NCBI GenBank assembly: GCA_002633025.1
Contig: NMRB01001629.1
Span: 74,486 to 138,485 of the forward strand
Direction of reading: 5' to 3'
Source: Notospermus geniculatus
Taxonomy: Eukaryota; Nemertea; Pilidiophora; Heteronemertea; Lineidae
Length of the DNA stretch: 64,000 nucleotides
The stretch's first letter is position 1. Every line of letters begins with the position of its first letter. Shown here piece after piece: positions 44,862 to 56,581 of this stretch. Below the pieces are notes generated by a model that ran no database searches, was not told the origin of the DNA, and saw nothing but the letters and a program-made list of their open reading frames with translations. The translations under genes were made by a program, and so were the position numbers.

Positions 44862-45160
44862 TATTTGCGGTTATAACCGCCCATAGTTCGTGAGGATGTA
44901 TTATTGGAAAAGCGCTTGACAAACAATTTATTTGATTTGTCAGTCGAATGAAATGCGTGAAGTTTCTGTGTCACTGTAAAAGAAAGGGAGGGAGATCATG
45001 GTGGAAATTATCTCAACTGTTACTCCAGTCCATGGACAAAATCAGAAGTCATTTTTATGTTGTTTGCAAAAATGGGAAGTGGAAGAGAAAAGAAGGTATT
45101 TGCTCAGCAGTTCTGGTGCAGAGATTGAAAATTCTGCAATTGCACGATTCACTTACCATC

Positions 45161-45560
45161 CATCAAAGTATCGTCTGTCGTACATGTAGAATCGCCTGAA
45201 TCAATGTTGCCATGCTCTTTGAGGGAGTCGATATACTTTGAAAGGGCATCTCGGCACGGTCGGCATACTTTTTCTCCAGGTATAAGAGCTAGTCCGTGAC
45301 ATTGTCTTACAGTGTCAATAGATAAATCACGTAATCCCCTGGTGACAACTTTGTCATTGCGATATTTTGTAGAGGATCGCAGCATTTCTTCCTGCTATGG
45401 GAATATAGTTTGAAATACTTACTCCAGTGAGAAATGCATACTTTAGAAATAATCTGCTCTGAACCAGAACGAAGGCGCAATATTTCTTCCTCATCAGCTC
45501 CAGGAATACGAAACTCAGTTTCCTCCCCAGTACAATTTCAGACAAACTCCAATTGAACAG
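45161..45560 (-). CDS. One or two exons of an unrecognised gene with CHG..CxxC motif
   Basis: A CAG acceptor at 45397 opens an exon to 45161, where the donor is GTAAGTG. It contains RQCHGLALIPGEKVCRPCRD, a Cys/His pattern that may bind zinc. A second stretch, 45540..45447, reads TEFRIPGADEEEILRLRSGS and could be the preceding exon, with only a ~50-bp intron between. The pattern is reminiscent of N-terminal zinc regions in several uncharacterised transposon-related invertebrate proteins. The remaining exons were not found. Confidence 0.45.
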
Positions 45561-46159
45561 ACAGCCATATTTTCAGTGATGCAAGTCGAGAAGATTAACT
45601 CAAAATGACAAGAGACGTGCAGGAGGATAGGATGGTTGTATCCAATGCCTGGTAATGGTAGTAACAGGAATCTGTATTTCTTGGAAATGCTATAACGCAG
45701 TACATTGTATTAACGCTCTGTACAACTAAGGGTATCTTGGCATAAAATAGCTGTGGAGCCCACAGTTATGATTTGCCAACAGTGATTGTTTTAGAGTGCT
45801 ATACCAACAAGATGTTCTACCATTATATGGATTTTTGTGAAAATCGCAGATTATACTTTTATGAAAATTGTGGTCAAAGGTCAAGGTCACGTGACTTGAC
45901 CTTAGTTTTAGGACCAAGAATGAAGGTCATCGAGACGCATATCAAATGAAAGGGCATTGTCTCCTCTTTCAAATGGTAGTAAAAGTTTTGAAATCCGTTG
46001 AGATTCGACTGAGAAATTTAAAGTTTTCCACCTCAGGGTCATGTTTTGCCTTAAATCCTGTGAGAATTTCAAAATGCTCTAACTCCTCTCAACGTGCTGG
46101 CAGAGAGCCAAAATTTTGTCTGTCTGGGTTTCTCAAGAAGACCCCCGACATGCCAAATA
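45561..46159. other. No gene recognised
   Basis: No motif or repeat structure was identified. Confidence 0.4.
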
Positions 46160-46610
46160 TTAGGAAAATCGGAGAGGGTCCGGCAAAAAAGTGTGTTGGT
46201 TTGGCATGGAATGCCCCATATAGAGATAAGCAATTATCCTGGCCATAATTGGCCACATTCCTCTTTTTAGCAGAAATTTTAGTAAACCCTTATATTCCAC
46301 CCTATCAAAGGCTTGGCTCGCGTCCAACAGCATAGCATACACCTGTCCACCCCCATTCAAATAATATTGTACAACTTCATTAACAACATAAGTGCAATCA
46401 GTGGTTGAAATCCCCTTCTTATATCCAAACTGCATATCTGGCGATCTGAGTACATCTTGCGATTTCTAAGGATGACAATTTCAAACAGTTTACACAGTGG
46501 ACTATTTAAAGCAATACCTCTGTAGTTTGATGAATCATTTAACGACTTCCTTGCACGAATCCGCTGTACAAACATGAGATCACTCAAATGTGAGTCTAAT
46601 CCTGTGACGA
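46160..46610 (-). pseudogene. Non-LTR reverse transcriptase fragment (another clade)
   Basis: Minus frames read RKSLNDSSNYRGIALNSPLC, then after a frameshift QFGYKKGISTTDCTYVVNEV and AMLLDASQAFDRVEY. These are RT motifs up to the first catalytic Asp (LDASQAFD). The style differs from the L1/Tx1-type copies and suits Jockey/CR1-related LINEs. The YADD part is absent. Confidence 0.75.
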
Positions 46611-46710
46611 GAGTTCTTGATCATAAGAAATAACGCTACCCAAACAAAATTAACGTGGTCTAAAATCCTTATTTTCAGCCCTTTTTCGAAATTTCAAAAA
46701 CACCTTTTCT

Positions 46711-47580
46711 GTTAAAAATGAATCCAGGTAAAAAAGGCACTGGTAAAAAAGGCACCGGTAAAAAAGGTACTGTAAAAAAGGCACTGGTAAAAAAGGCACT
46801 GGTAAAAAAGGCACCGGTAAAAAAGGCACATAAAAATCACCGGGTAGGTAAAAAAGGCACACTTGTCAGAAAACTGTACGAGGCGGTGGAATAGGGAATC
46901 ATGTTTCATTTATGGCAGATTTCTGTCCATTTCCCATTGATAATCCCAGTTGGTCTGACATTGAAGGGATTTGTAAGTTTGCTTTTCCTGCTCTTTTTTA
47001 GGCCTAGGCCTTTTCTGTTCTATTCTGGGTGCCTTTCTCAATACCTAATAAGATTCTACCTCCATCTTTCAAGCAATGACATCCAAGAATTAGCTCTCCC
47101 CCTTGTATTGGGTGCAGTTATTCATGGCTGCCAGTGGATAGAGAAGATTGGGAAGATGTCTAAGTTCTGGGGGTGGGGCGGGCTTACAGGTACCGGGTAG
47201 CTCCCAGACGTAATCAATACGCACAAATAAGCCTTCTGAAAATTAAAGAAAATGGTGAATTCGGGAAAAAAATATACCTTAGTTCACCAATCCTTGCAAA
47301 TACCAATACGCCTTGCAAAAAGTGACTAAGTCCAAATCAATTTTTTTTTCATTTCGGGGAAACTGGCTTTAAAGAGCACAAGGAGTCCAAAAAGCCAGTA
47401 GTGCCTTTTTTACCTACCCAGTGATTTTTATGTGCCTTTTTTACCGGTGCCTTTTTTACCAGTGCCTTTTTTACCATTGCCTATTTTACCAGTGCCTTTT
47501 TTACCAGTGCCTTTTTTACCGTGCCTTTTTTACTGGTGCCTTTTTTACCAGTGCCTTTTTTTCCGTACACCGTTAAAAAT
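46711..47580. mobile_element. Foldback element with arms of 15-bp tandem repeats
   Basis: The left arm repeats GGTAAAAAAGGCACT about seven times (46727..46860). The right arm (47400..47570) carries the inverted units. The 9-bp word GTTAAAAAT occurs just outside both arms (46711..46719, 47572..47580) and could be a target duplication. The apparent Phe/Leu-rich frames are products of the repeat. Confidence 0.8.
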
Positions 47581-47921
47581 ATATGCTCTTAGTCTTTCTA
47601 ACTTACAATGACAACACAATTTGCAAACAGCATTTTTTTCACTTCAGCCAAGGAAACATCAGACACTATGTAAACAAACTAATCACTGAGACCAACAAAC
47701 TAATCACTGAGCAAACATATTACAAAGATAATCCTTACCCCGATATGCTGAATTTTGGTCTAAGGGAATGAAAACGTAATGCTCCATCCTGCCAATAAGG
47801 AAGGCCATCAGTTACGCATCCTGGAACTCCACGTGTATTGGCTACGTCATAAAGACTACGCCACTACCGCTGGAAGCTTTTGCATGAATTTCTGTATTTG
47901 ACCCACATCGGGAAATCAATG
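47581..47921. other. No gene recognised
   Basis: A 19-bp direct repeat (AAACTAATCACTGAG) near 47685 is the only structure seen. Confidence 0.4.
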
Positions 47922-47923
47922 TA

Positions 47924-49028
47924 CACTCGTGGCCAAAAATAAATGGACAGCAGTTTATCTTGAATATCTCCAAACCAATGGGGTGAAGAAAATTGAATCC
48001 GACATATGTAGTGGTAAATTTTCCTGGCTATCTAATGGTATCAGCTTCGAAAAAATCCGCTGAAAACCGCATTGGACAGAAGGAATTTTGTAAAGGCATG
48101 TTTTTTGCTACTTTTTTATTTGCATGATTTCATTCAAAATTTTTATATCGCTGTGTTCTCCTCATCGAGGCCTTTCATAAAATATCCTGAAATTTCAAAT
48201 ATTCCGTGTAGAAATGTGACTTTGGGGCACTTTTATCCAAATATTTTTGGCCACGCGTGCAACACCTTTGACACAGGCCTCTGCACTATTGTGTAGTTGT
48301 GGTGGTGAATAAAAACTAAGTATTGTCATTTCTCGTTCACAATAAATAAAGAAACCCAGTTGTGGCTGAAGGTCGCATTTGTCATGCAGGGTCAATTTCC
48401 ATAACAGGCTGCGTCAATTCAGTGGATTCCTGGTAGTTGACCAATTCAAAGCCTGTTGTCAATCCCACAAACTATTCAATGACCATTGATTTTTATCTAC
48501 CGGCATGACCATTGGGTTCAAGGGGCTCTGTCAAAGGTGTTGCAAGCAGGGGCAACATAATTTTGATAAAAGTGCCCCAAAAATCACATTTCTTCAAGGA
48601 ATATTTGAAATTTCAGGATATACGGGAAAATCCAACTTACCTCGACGCGAGTCCATGTCATAAACATTTTGTAAGTTCTAATAACACGGTAATATATAGG
48701 GGTAGCATAAAGGTAAATGGAACAGCTTGTATTACACCTAAGCTGTTCCATCTACCATTATGCTACCCCTACTATATTACGATATTTTTAGAACTTACAA
48801 AATGGATAAAAATTTTGAATGAAATCATGCAAATAAAAAAGTAGCAAAAAACATACCTTTACAAAATTCCTCCTGTCAAATGCGGTTTTCAGCGGATTTT
48901 TTCGACGCTGATACCACTAGATGGCCAGGAAAATTTACTACTATTTATGTCGGATTCAATTTTCTCCACCCCATTGGTTTGGAGATATTGGTTTGGAGAT
49001 GCTGTCCATTTACTTTTGGCCATGAGTG
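47924..49028. mobile_element. Tc1/mariner-like foldback element, copy 2, with nested hairpin
   Basis: TA lies at 47922..47923 and 49029..49030, and the ends are closely related to copy 1. About 185 bp at 48621..48806, which includes a hairpin (48668..48803, TTTTGTAAGTTCTAATAACA arms), replaces the sequence found in copy 1. The end near 48980 has a short duplicated GGTTTGGAGAT. Confidence 0.85.
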
Positions 49029-49030
49029 TA

Positions 49031-49605
49031 CCAATCAGAGCCCGCCTGAGATTTGCCCGTTAACCTCGCCTTCAGGTTTTGGCATGATACCAACTAAAAT
49101 CTTCAGTAGGGCAATCTACTTGCGTAGCAACTGGGAACGAGGTAACAGACAACAACATGGCGAATGCAACAGAATGACAGCGAGCGATTCGCGATTTCAA
49201 GGCCTAATTTTCCGGATTCAAAGCTTGAATCCGCTGCAACGACAGGCAAGGAATACTTTTATTGATGGAAACAATGTACTCGTGTGCACAAAAATGGGAA
49301 GCAGCAAGTGAATTGTACCAGTCGGCGCTAATATTGTCAGCCCACGTGTACCGGGTAGGTACTTGCCAAGCCGTGAATTTCATTAGCTCTTCCATTGATC
49401 AGTCGTACGGGGGATTTCCTGGTTAGGGGAGTTCTTCCAGTTGATGGTTAAAAATAAGGATAAGTAGCAATTCCGAAATGATAAGAAAGTCAATAAACAC
49501 TATAAAATGACATATCTATTTGAAATAAACAGACTAAATGTGAAAGTACCAAATGCATATTTGAACGGAGGGGTGGTAACAGAACAGCCTGTGAAATACA
49601 AGTGA
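49031..49605. other. No gene recognised
   Basis: Only short frames without motifs are present. Confidence 0.4.
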
Positions 49606-50510
49606 CTACGGCGAAAGATGCCAAGGGTTTGTGCGAGCGTAGTCGGAGGGCGGAGCGATGTCACAACCCTTGGTAGCCAAGATGTCAGTACAGACCTTTT
49701 TTCGAGTCTGTATTGGGGTGAACTGGCTCAAAATGTCGTCGTTTCGAGTGCGTTTTCCGCTGGAGGCAGGCACCTCGACACCAGCGGCGGACTCCGAAAC
49801 CCACGTCAGCGCCTTCGCTCTCCTGCATTTCACCGTCAACATGGTCAACAACGTTCTAAAAACCTCTTGTGTCCCAGCATCATCGATCATCGTCATTATC
49901 GTTTCCTGGTTCCTCGTTGTGCACATGAACATTACCATTCTCCTGCACTGCATCGTCAGCCTCACAGTTGACGTGCTGTCCAACAGCATCATCTCACCAA
50001 CATTCTCATCTGCAACGATGACACTGTTGCCCTTTGTCTTGACCTCAGCAGCGTCACCTGGGAGGGTCTCCTCAGGCATCTCGATATCGCCGTGATCCCC
50101 ATCTTTCGAGTCATTACCTCCATTAAGCGGGGCCTGGACGTTTCTCGGGTGGGTGGGTGGGTGGGTGGGCGGGCCAATAAATAAATTGGGCCTACTGCCT
50201 CACTTTCAAGAGACACATCCTCCACTTCTCCGATGTTTCAAAACAACATTCTAAGGCAATCGTTCCGCGCATAAAGTGGTAGCCAGTGAACACGCATGTT
50301 GACACGTTCCCTCGAAACCGACATAAACATGAACGGGCGTCCTCGAAATGCCTCTTATGCGATGGAGGCTAAATAGTCTGCACCCTGAGAATTGTCGAAG
50401 GGAGCGAAATATTCACTAGAAAGTTCCTTCTGGTATGGTCCGACCAGAGCATAAACACTGACATCCAAATACTCGAACAAATCAACAACTTCTCGGCGAA
50501 ACACTGAAGA
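49606..50510 (-). pseudogene. LINE ORF1 relic (copy 2)
   Basis: The acidic tail and the sequence around 50240..50470 are collinear with the ORF1 relic at 16680..17540 (for example the 'ttccttctggtat..accagagcataaac' region). The zinc-knuckle part is missing or broken. A (GGTG)n run lies inside at 50147..50173. Confidence 0.6.
50147..50173 (+). repeat. (GGTG)n G-rich tract
   Basis: Seven G-triplets separated by T or C could form a G-quadruplex. It sits within the ORF1 relic, where the parallel copies have none. Confidence 0.7.
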
Positions 50511-50531
50511 TCCAACAACCGTGATCTTAAC

Positions 50532-50800
50532 AGGGCCCGCCGGCGAACTTTTTTTTCCTAACCGATATATCCATTACGACCAACTTTTTTTTCCTAACCA
50601 GTATAGCAAAACCTAATCCTAATCCTAATCTGAACCCTAATCCTAATACTACTCCCAAAACTAACCCTGACCCTAACCCTAACCCTTACCCTTACCCAAT
50701 CATTAATCTTCTATTCACTTCGTTAAGTTCGTTTCGTAATGGATATACTGGTTAGGAATCTATACTGGTTAGGAAAAAAAAATCCGCGGCCCGCCGCCCT
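50532..50800. mobile_element. Small element enclosing a telomere-like array
   Basis: TTTTTTTTCCTAACC near 50548 and 50589 is inverted as GGTTAGGAAAAAAAAA near 50765, with GC-rich ends on both sides. Inside, 50611..50698 is a degenerate (CCCTAA)n/(CCTAAT)n array, the metazoan telomere word. Confidence 0.65.
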
Positions 50801-50847
50801 GAAAGCCATGACGAATCAGACAAAGAAACGGAGATTAAGAGCTATAC

Positions 50848-52190
50848 TTTTTTTTTTGATAAAGAGTGTTTATTGCACATATCCCGTAGTGGCCTACAGA
50901 GTTTACAAAACAATATACACTGTATACACTGTATGCGTCAAACCCGTTTGAGTGAGAAAGAAGCATGGGAAAAAAGAACAACGGGTTTGACAGGGTAAAA
51001 CACGAGGTACACGCCTCGCAACACATTATGACAAAATGACAAAAAAAGATCACACTCTGGTGACAATTCGCGTCAACATAATACACAAATACACAAATTC
51101 AGCATCATTATCAATCTAGAATAATAGATAATTTATCACCAAACTTCAAGTCGACGTAATAAAACTATTTTCATTATTTTTTGATTCATTTTGGCTTAAA
51201 GTCTCCTCGGTCTTGTTATCATCTCTATCATGCCTAGACTCACTTGTCTCTACGTTGGTTCTTGGTATCCATGGGTCGGGGGTGTTCTGGTGCCCTAGAG
51301 GCCGGCGTGCTCACATCCATCGGGGCGGCTTCAGGATCATAGAGGCGACCGCCTATATACAGCTTGTATCTAACTAAAGCGGTTCTCTTACCCTTCTTAT
51401 ACGCCTCGGTTCAATTGGTCTCGGCCGTTTTCGTCTCTCCGCGATCTCTTTTGGGAACTGTCCATTTATATAGATGTTAGACTTCTCACCCTTCAACTTT
51501 TTAGCGAGCTTTCGGACAGTTTCCCGATCTTTAAACCGACTGAACTTTGCCACAATTGTCCTTGCTCTACCCGTACGTTTAGGACCAATTCGGTGGCTCC
51601 TGTCAATTCCGATCGAATTTTCTTCCAGTTTTAGTTTTTCAACAAACAATTTCTGAAGAACTTCCGTTGTATCCTCGCCTTCCGTTTCGTCGATATTGGA
51701 GAACCAACAAGTTATCTCGCATACTTCGACATTGAAGTTCAAGCATGTCCTCGTGAAGATTTTTGTTTTCAAGCATAACCTGTCTCAAAGTTTCGTTCAC
51801 TTTCCTATCAGATAGTTTTAACTCTTCTGAACTTGGCCGCGGCTTCTAAATCCCGTATAGATTTAGACATGTCCAAAACATCATTTTCAACTTTCAGTAA
51901 TTTCTCTTCAGTGATATGTAGTTTACCTAATTTCTCGTCCATTTCCTTCAGAGTGGTGTTAATATCATTGATCCATTGTCCCAGGGGGATACTCGTTGTA
52001 GCGGCCGCTGCCCTAGTCGTGTTTTCCGCATTTGGTTCATTGGACGGTGGTTGGGTGAGTTTTTTCTGTTCTGCAACTGTATTGCCAGGAACGGATTTAC
52101 CAGCAGTACTAGTTCTTTGGTGCTTTTTTGCCGGCGGTTTAGTTGGGGTTCGGTGCAGGTGCAGGCTCATTTTAGAGCAAAGTTAGTAAA
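50848..52190 (-). pseudogene. LINE ORF1 of a second type, with 3' tail
   Basis: The minus frame 52170..51808 gives a Pro/Thr-rich start then a coiled coil (MDEKLGKLHITEEKLLKVEN). After a one-base frameshift near 51705 it continues ENSIGIDRSHRIGPKRTGRA and RTIVAKFSRFKDRETVRK, the RRM and C-terminal part of L1-like ORF1 proteins. No ORF2 follows. Instead about 500 bp leads to AATAAA (near 50866 on the minus strand) and a run of ten A (50848..50857). This is an ORF1-only LINE derivative. Confidence 0.75.
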
Positions 52191-52504
52191 ACTGATTCGT
52201 GAAAGAAAACGAGAATTGATCCATATTTACCACAGTAAGTTCTCGTAATTCGTTTCCAGTGGTTTGAAGATCCCGAATAAGGAATTTATGATCCACACAA
52301 CAGCCTGGGCATTCGTAAACGAAAAGTTTGAGCATTCGAGAAGATCGCAAAACACGTTCGCTCTCAACCACCACACCCATCCAACTCAGGCTGCTGTGAG
52401 GAATGGGCGCCACCTGTCGTGACAATGCCTACTATTCATTCTGCACAAAAATACAAAAAAGTGGCCGACCACACGTCTGATCATGACCGCTGGTCAATAT
52501 GACA

Positions 52505-52951
52505 TACAGGAAGTTCACAGTTTATTGGTCTTCGGTGGAAATTTTCTAAGTCCAAAAAGTAGGCCCACAAAGGGAGGCCTTGTGTGAATAGTACAAAAGT
52601 CAGATCACTTTCGTGGCAAGTTCTCGGCCAAGTGCACTATGGATTGATTTTGGGAGGATCAATTGTAATAGACCCCTACTGATCAGTTTCACAATGGCCG
52701 GCCAGGGGTAATTCATGGTTGATCTTGAGGACGTGGCATCAAAGAACCAAACGACTGAGTCCAAACCACAAAATTTTTGGGGCCTATTACAGTTGATCCC
52801 TCCCAAAATCAATCCATGGTGCACTTGGCCGAGAACTTGCCACGAACGTGGTATGACTATTATTGTATTCATACTAGGCCTTCCTTCGTGGGCCTAGTTT
52901 TTGGACTTTGAAAATTTCCACCAAAGACCAATAAACTGTGAACTTCCTGTA
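52505..52951. mobile_element. 447-bp foldback MITE (clear copy)
   Basis: The ends TACAGGAAGTTCACAGTTTA and the complement at the right pair through about 200 bp. It is the same family as 25568..26024. Confidence 0.88.
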
Positions 52952-53032
52952 TTTACACAAATGCCAGAGACTTGGTGTAACACGACATGCAGAAGGTTCA
53001 CGTTGTGGATGTGCCTGCCCGTCAACATGTCT

Positions 53033-53480
53033 TAGTCACCCTGGGGAATCACCCACACATCGTGCAGACGGGCAATCCCACATTTAGAGTCGGGTTTTCC
53101 CACATCCAGAGGCAAAATGGCAGCCACTTCAGGAAATGCGAGTCCAGCACCTAGGAATATTCAAAATTCGTCATCATAAATGAACCTGTTCTTCAATTCA
53201 ACACTTCTATTCGGATCTGATGAACCCTGGCCATTACTTCCAGTTCAAATTCTTGGTTAGTGTTTCGTTTTAGAAGCGATTGAAGTGGCCAAACATGCCC
53301 CGTCATCCACAGTAAAGGTGGCACCGCCATCTTCCAGCGTAAAGACAAAGTTGCTGATGTTGAAAGCCAAACGAAATCTAAAAAAGGAGAAGCCGAAAGA
53401 GTGGTTTGGCTTTGTACCAGCATGCCAATGCAAGGAGAACAAGACCACCTGAAAGCATGGCGTTTTTAAATAAAACTAGA
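53033..53480 (-). pseudogene. Gene-like fragment, inverted copy at 56582..56880
   Basis: About 300 bp (53033..53335) is repeated in opposite orientation at 56582..56880. The minus frame reads RLAFNISNFVFTLEDGGATF followed by TVDDGACLATSIASKT, then continues one frame away as NQEFELEVMARVHQIRIEVL. The protein-like quality suggests a captured exon, but the source gene was not recognised. Confidence 0.45.
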
Positions 53481-53482
53481 TG

Positions 53483-54386
53483 CTATGTCCTTTAATCAAT
53501 CATAGATCAAGAGACAAGCCCATTTATTTTTCAGTTTAATGGTGGAGTCCTGGTAAACAATAACTTCCTTCTGCATTATAAGAAGATGAATATGCTGAAT
53601 ACATTTCAACTTGTTACCACAAACAATTGCCAGTTTCCAAGATGGCCCTTTTAAAGGCCCAAAGGGATTAACAGTGGGGGTCAAAAATTTGATATCTTCA
53701 AATCATATCAACATTGGTATCAAAATAAAGGTCTCAGTGAGTACAACAACAGATAACATGGGTTTTATTCACTAAAATGTACAGTACAACCCTTGAGGGG
53801 GGTCAAGAAGAGCCAAAAATCCAACATTTGACCCCTTTCCACTAGTTCCACGGGGGCTGCAGGTGAAGGAAAACAATTTAAACATTGCTCTCATAGATCT
53901 CAAAAAAAGTACTCATGATGGCACACTTTTGGGTAACAGTTTTCAAGATCATGAATTTTTGGGCCCTTTTTGGACCTGAAAAACCTTTACCCAAAGGGTG
54001 TCATCATTGGTATCTTTTTGGAGTTCTATGAGAGCAGTCTTGAAATCAGTTGTTTTCAGCCCCTTGGAACTAGTGGGAAGGGATAAAATGTTGGATTTTT
54101 GGCCCTTTTGGACCTCTCAAGGGTTGCATTGTACTTTTCTGCAAATAACACCCATACCATGTTGTTGTACTCACTGAGACCTTTAATTCGATACCCATGT
54201 TGATATAATCTGAAGACATCAAATTTTTGACCCCTCCCTTTGGCAATTAAAAAGGTCGACCATCTTGAAAACTGGTTAGTATTGTTTGTGGTAACAAGTT
54301 GAAATGCATTCAGCATATCAATGTTCTTATAATGCAGGAGGAAGTTTTTAGTTACCAGGACTCCATCACGAAACTGAAGAAATAAT
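53483..54386. repeat. Foldback repeat with ~350-bp arms
   Basis: The left arm (about 53483..53850) and right arm (about 54040..54386) are diverged inverted copies, for example AGTACAACAACA near 53738 and GTTGTTGTACTCACTGAGAC near 54162. A 116-codon minus frame in the right arm is probably fortuitous. The right arm is interrupted by the next element and continues at 56027. Confidence 0.75.
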
Positions 54387-54394
54387 AGCCCTCT

Positions 54395-56018
54395 ATGGCA
54401 CGCCAAAACGGAAAATATTCAGATTGGATTATATCTATTCAGAACTTTTTACAAACGTTCAGAACTGATTTATATCTACGCAGAACAATAAATTACCAAT
54501 GCAGATCGAAATATTCATTCAGAACAAGATATATCTATGCAGATCAAATTATCTATTCAGAACTATTTTATCCATGCAGATCAAATTCTATTCAGAACAA
54601 TTTATATCCATTCAGATCAAATTATCTATTCAGAACAAATTATATCCATGCAGATTGATAATATATCTATATATTCATGTCTATCCTCGCCTCCGAACTG
54701 CATAGTTGTTTTAGAAGGTAAAGTGGTCCTGAACAGTTATTTCCACGCCCAGAACTGAATAGTTGTTTCAGAAGAAAAAGTAGTCCTGAATACTTGTTTT
54801 GGAAGGCTAACTTCTCTCCCCTGTTGATGACGTAGTACCCAACATTCCATGAGCAAGACATGCAAGATGGCGCGCGATTCAAGTGCAACCTCGTCCCCAG
54901 GGGTATAGTTCGCTCAGACGACCTCGGACCACTCGTGACGCGACCGCCATATTGTCAGAAAGCGAACGACCCCTGGGAACGAGGTTGATTCAAGTAGGCA
55001 TGGCATTCGGAACTTCCGAAGGCAACTGCTCGGCAATTTCCGTCACTCGCATTTCCCCTCGGACACAATTCCAAGGCAGCCAAGAACGCGCAAGGATTTC
55101 CACGCGTTTCTGGGGGTTTGGATGCGGTCGCCTCATCACACCTGCAGCACCTACGCACTAGGTCACACAGAAACGTTGCGTTATTGGATCAATAATTGAC
55201 AGATTGGGTGAGATACCGGTACGTTTATATATAATATGCCTCAACTTATCCAGCAAATAAGGTTGAACATCTTAGCAGGCCAAAATTCTGCCAAAATAGT
55301 CCCACGGTCGGTCACGTGGGTTTGTTGATAAACAATATGGCTGCCTTGGACTTGTGTCCGAGGTGAAATGCGCTGCCCAGTGGACAGATAAGCAGTTCGC
55401 CTCAGGTCGTTCCGAATGCGATTATAGTACCACAATGAGTTGACGTCATCAATTCTTGGGTAGCCAAATCACCTCGCGCATGAATACATTTTTTTCTCGA
55501 TTTGATCTGAACATGTGAATAGAAAACTCGATCTGCACGGATAAAATAGTTCTGAATAGATAATTTGATCTGCATGGATATAATTTGTTCTGAATAGATA
55601 ATTTGATCTGAATGGATAAAATAGTTCTGAATAGATAATTTGATCTGCATGGACATAATTTGTTCTGAATCGATAATTTGATCTGAATGGATATAAATTG
55701 TTCTGAATAGATAATTTGATCTGAATAGATAAAAAAGTTCTGAATAGATAATTTCATCTGCATGGATATAATTTGTTCTGAATAGATAATTTGATCTGAA
55801 TGGATATAAATTGTTCTGAATAGATAATTTGATCTGAATGGATAAAATTGTTCTGAATTGATAATTTGATCTGCATAGATATATCTTGTTCTGAATGAAT
55901 ATTTCGATCTGCTTGGATAATTTATTGTTCTGCATAGATATAAATCAGTTCTGAACATTTGTAAAAAGTTCTGAATAGATATAATCCAATCTGAATATTT
56001 TCCGTTTTGGCGTGCCAT
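54395..56018. mobile_element. 1.6-kb TU-like foldback element with 8-bp target duplication
   Basis: AGCCCTCT is duplicated exactly at 54387..54394 and 56019..56026. The ends ATGGCACGCCAAAACGGAAA are inverted. Both arms consist of a 38-bp tandem unit made of two ~19-bp half units (GATCTGAATGGATATAAATT and GTTCTGAATAGATAATTT): about 270 bp at the left and 500 bp at the right. Foldback arms built of short repeats with 8-bp duplications are the hallmark of sea urchin TU elements (known family); the match is structural only. The apparent long frames arise because the repeat lacks stops. The middle, about 54665..55490, holds another small foldback at 54886..54987. Confidence 0.88.
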
Positions 56019-56026
56019 AGCCCTCT

Positions 56027-56581
56027 TTCCTGGTCTTGTCTCTTGGCCTATCATACATAAATTGCTGTGTAGAACTGTTGAATCACATGAAAAGGTTCCT
56101 CTTCTTTGTTCCCTTCTGGATAGCAGACAGGGTTATCTGTCATTCATCTCAGGTCATTCAATTTCAGTCTGTGATAATTGTACTTGTGGAAGTATACTGA
56201 TACAACTGTATTTTTATATACCGGTAGGCCTAATAAATTTGATTACTTCCAGAAATGATTTGTTGTTTATGTACTGCAAAATGCCTATGCAAAACCAATA
56301 AATCAGCACCTGTACCCCATATGCGACTTGGATTGAATTCAGATGGCTCCAAACTATTACTTTGGAAAATGATGACTGTTCATGATGGAGGTGCTCTCCA
56401 GAATCCCTCCCATGGTTTTGTTGTTGGCTTGGATCACTGTATAAAAGATCCCAAACTTGCCTCCTAATATTCCAGGACATTGGTCAGGGATATTGTCAGG
56501 CTAGCTAGGACCTAGGCCTAGCTAGCCATGTACTGTAGTGAAGGCATGCTGTTTTGGCCCAACTGTCTTAAGGCCTACTCT
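56027..56581. other. No gene recognised
   Basis: The first ~50 bp continue the interrupted foldback arm. Beyond that nothing is recognised. Confidence 0.4.

Noticed and set aside
46650-46909. Phe/Leu-rich frames resembling membrane peptides
   Set aside because: They are translations of the 15-bp repeat GGTAAAAAAGGCACT in different frames.
54056-54406. 116-codon protein on the minus strand
   Set aside because: It lies within one arm of a foldback repeat; the other arm has lost the frame and no motif is present.
54395-56018. Open frames of 87 to 201 codons reading inward from both ends
   Set aside because: They consist of translated 38-bp repeats that lack stops in more than one frame; codon periodicity does not match the repeat length.
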